From Deltaproteobacteria bacterium (GTDB lineage: Bacteria > Desulfobacterota > UBA8473): 6,083 bases of DNA. Made by a program: the position numbers and the translations under genes. The DNA is taken from positions 1 through 6,083 of the forward strand of contig DAOWME010000187.1 of assembly GCA_030643245.1 (NCBI GenBank), given 5' to 3'. Below the pieces are notes generated by a model that saw only the letters and a program-made list of their open reading frames with translations, had not been told where the DNA came from and did no database searches. This document shows, piece after piece, positions 5,428 to 6,083 of the stretch (its first letter is position 1; each line of letters starts with the position of its first letter).

Positions 5428-5826
5428 AGGGTATGCGGGGGTCTCAAAGGTTATTCTTTTCTCTCTTCTCACTGTGCTGTATCTGACCGTGGCAGCGCCA
5501 TGGGCTCTGGCCCACAGGGTCTTTCTTACTGCCTATGTGGAAGGAGACAAGGTCTTTGTGGAAAGCGGCTTCAGTGACGGCACGCTTTGTAATAACGCCG
5601 GAATTGAGGTATTTGATCCTTAGGGCGAGAAGCTCCTGGAAGGCAGGACCAAGGAAAAGGGGGAGTTCTCTTTCAAGCCGCCCCGAAGGACCGACCTGAA
5701 GCTGGTGCTTGATGCGGGCATAGGGATGAGTTCATAGTCCCGGGCGAGGACCTGCCTGAGATGACCGCTGAAGCCCCGAAACCCCACGGGGACTCAGAGC
5801 CTGCCGGGCAGATAGACTTGAAGTAG
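5405..5826 (+). pseudogene. NikL-like secreted metal-uptake accessory protein, inactivated
   Basis: The ATG lies 23 bases inside the end of the cbiM-type gene, with AGGAG (5394-5398) six bases before it, so the two were one operon with coupled translation. Residues 1-36 are a signal peptide ending WALA, leaving His as the first mature residue, as is usual in this family. AYVEGDKVFVESGFSDG and IEVFDP then open an Ig-like domain. TAG at 5621 interrupts it, but the same frame continues GEKLLEGRTKEKGEFSFKPP and DLKLVLDAGIG to a second stop at 5735. From about 5728 a shifted frame continues DEFIVPGEDLPEM and ends at 5824. A 1- or 7-base loss near 5724-5729 would explain the shift. Family members normally extend further, with a C-terminal helical part, so the 3' end may also be lost. 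The family is recalled, not searched. Confidence 0.75.
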
Positions 5827-5985
5827 ATTGACAGTCCTGACGCACATGTCAGAGTTTTAGTATTGGCAATGGTTTGCGAAGAAAGTAAAAGTATTTTGTC
5901 GATAAAACTGAAAAATTCTGTTTCTTTGTGATATTGGTATTAAGGGGCGAGGCCGAAATAACTTCCCCATTTGTACATCTCATCT
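5827..5985. other. AT-rich spacer with no recognisable gene
   Basis: Nothing coding was found on either strand. A small hairpin, CTGAC-gcacat-GTCAG (5837-5852), is followed by AGTTTTAG. It could be a weak terminator for the cbiM operon, but the stem is only five pairs and the T-run only four. Confidence 0.4.
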
Positions 5986-6083
5986 TCAGGCCATCTTTGC
6001 CCGATCTTCAAACACAAAATCCTCGAAATAGGCAAAACTATTCCTGTGGTTTTGTATTTTCAGATCGAACAAATCTGACCTAA
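5986..6083 (-). other. Open minus-strand frame entering from the right edge; possible gene 3' end or repeat
   Basis: On the minus strand a frame is open from the window edge to a TGA at 5988-5986, giving 31 residues with phrases such as SDLFDLKIQN and FAYFEDFVFEDRA. Composition is protein-like but no family is recognised. A TCAGAT / ATCTGA hairpin with a 7-base loop lies within it (6060-6078). A neighbouring frame of the same strand also stays open for about 45 codons, which argues that this could be a dispersed repeat and not a gene. Confidence 0.25.

Noticed and set aside
3432..5623. TGA at 3432 and TAG at 5621 as recoded selenocysteine and pyrrolysine codons
   Set aside because: Both genes also contain frameshifts or an insertion, no downstream SECIS-like hairpin was evident, and different stop codons would need two recoding systems. 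Ordinary decay is simpler.
5837..5858. Rho-independent terminator after the NikL-like pseudogene
   Set aside because: Stem of only five pairs and only four Ts, so too weak to annotate.

Overview
This looks like chromosome from an anaerobic or microaerophilic Gram-negative bacterium. The Slp-type outer-membrane lipoprotein points to a Gram-negative envelope. The FmdE-family protein, the CbiM/NikM-type metal transporter, the solo 'four helix bundle' (23S rRNA intervening-sequence) gene and the many small intergenic repeats fit Desulfobacterota (former Deltaproteobacteria) or Nitrospirota. That placement rests on remembered family distributions and was not tested by a search. All recognisable genes lie on the + strand.

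Layout. Bases 1-203 hold an open minus-strand frame running off the left edge and a strong nested inverted repeat. Bases 204-998 encode an FmdE-family zinc-ribbon protein, followed after 43 bases by a DUF2325 protein with a long coiled coil (1042-2226). A 216-base spacer with a small inverted repeat leads to a Slp-family lipoprotein (2443-2958) with an extraordinary Trp/Tyr/Pro tail. From 2959 the window becomes a decayed accessory region. It holds a tiny uncertain ORF, a heptamer repeat that encodes a 12-residue minicistron, and a four-helix-bundle gene cut off halfway (3113-~3304). That stump is joined directly to the inside of a second broken gene (~3315-4610).

That second gene is the most informative part. 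It is a periplasmic, C-terminally membrane-anchored protein of the kind found beside cobalt/nickel uptake genes. It carries an in-frame TGA (3432), a frameshift (~4010-4050), and a 284-base MITE-like element (3610-3893) flanked by a perfect 8-base target duplication. Removing the element and one duplicate rejoins the two halves in one reading frame.

Next comes an intact cbiM/nikM-type gene (4804-5427). It overlaps by 23 bases a third broken gene (5405-5826), a NikL-like secreted metal-uptake accessory protein with an in-frame TAG and a later frameshift. The region therefore reads as a nickel/cobalt ECF uptake locus whose accessory genes on both sides have died while the core membrane subunit still has an open frame. 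No CbiQ/CbiO (T and A) subunits are present here. Bases 5827-6083 hold no convincing gene, only an open minus-strand frame entering from the right edge.
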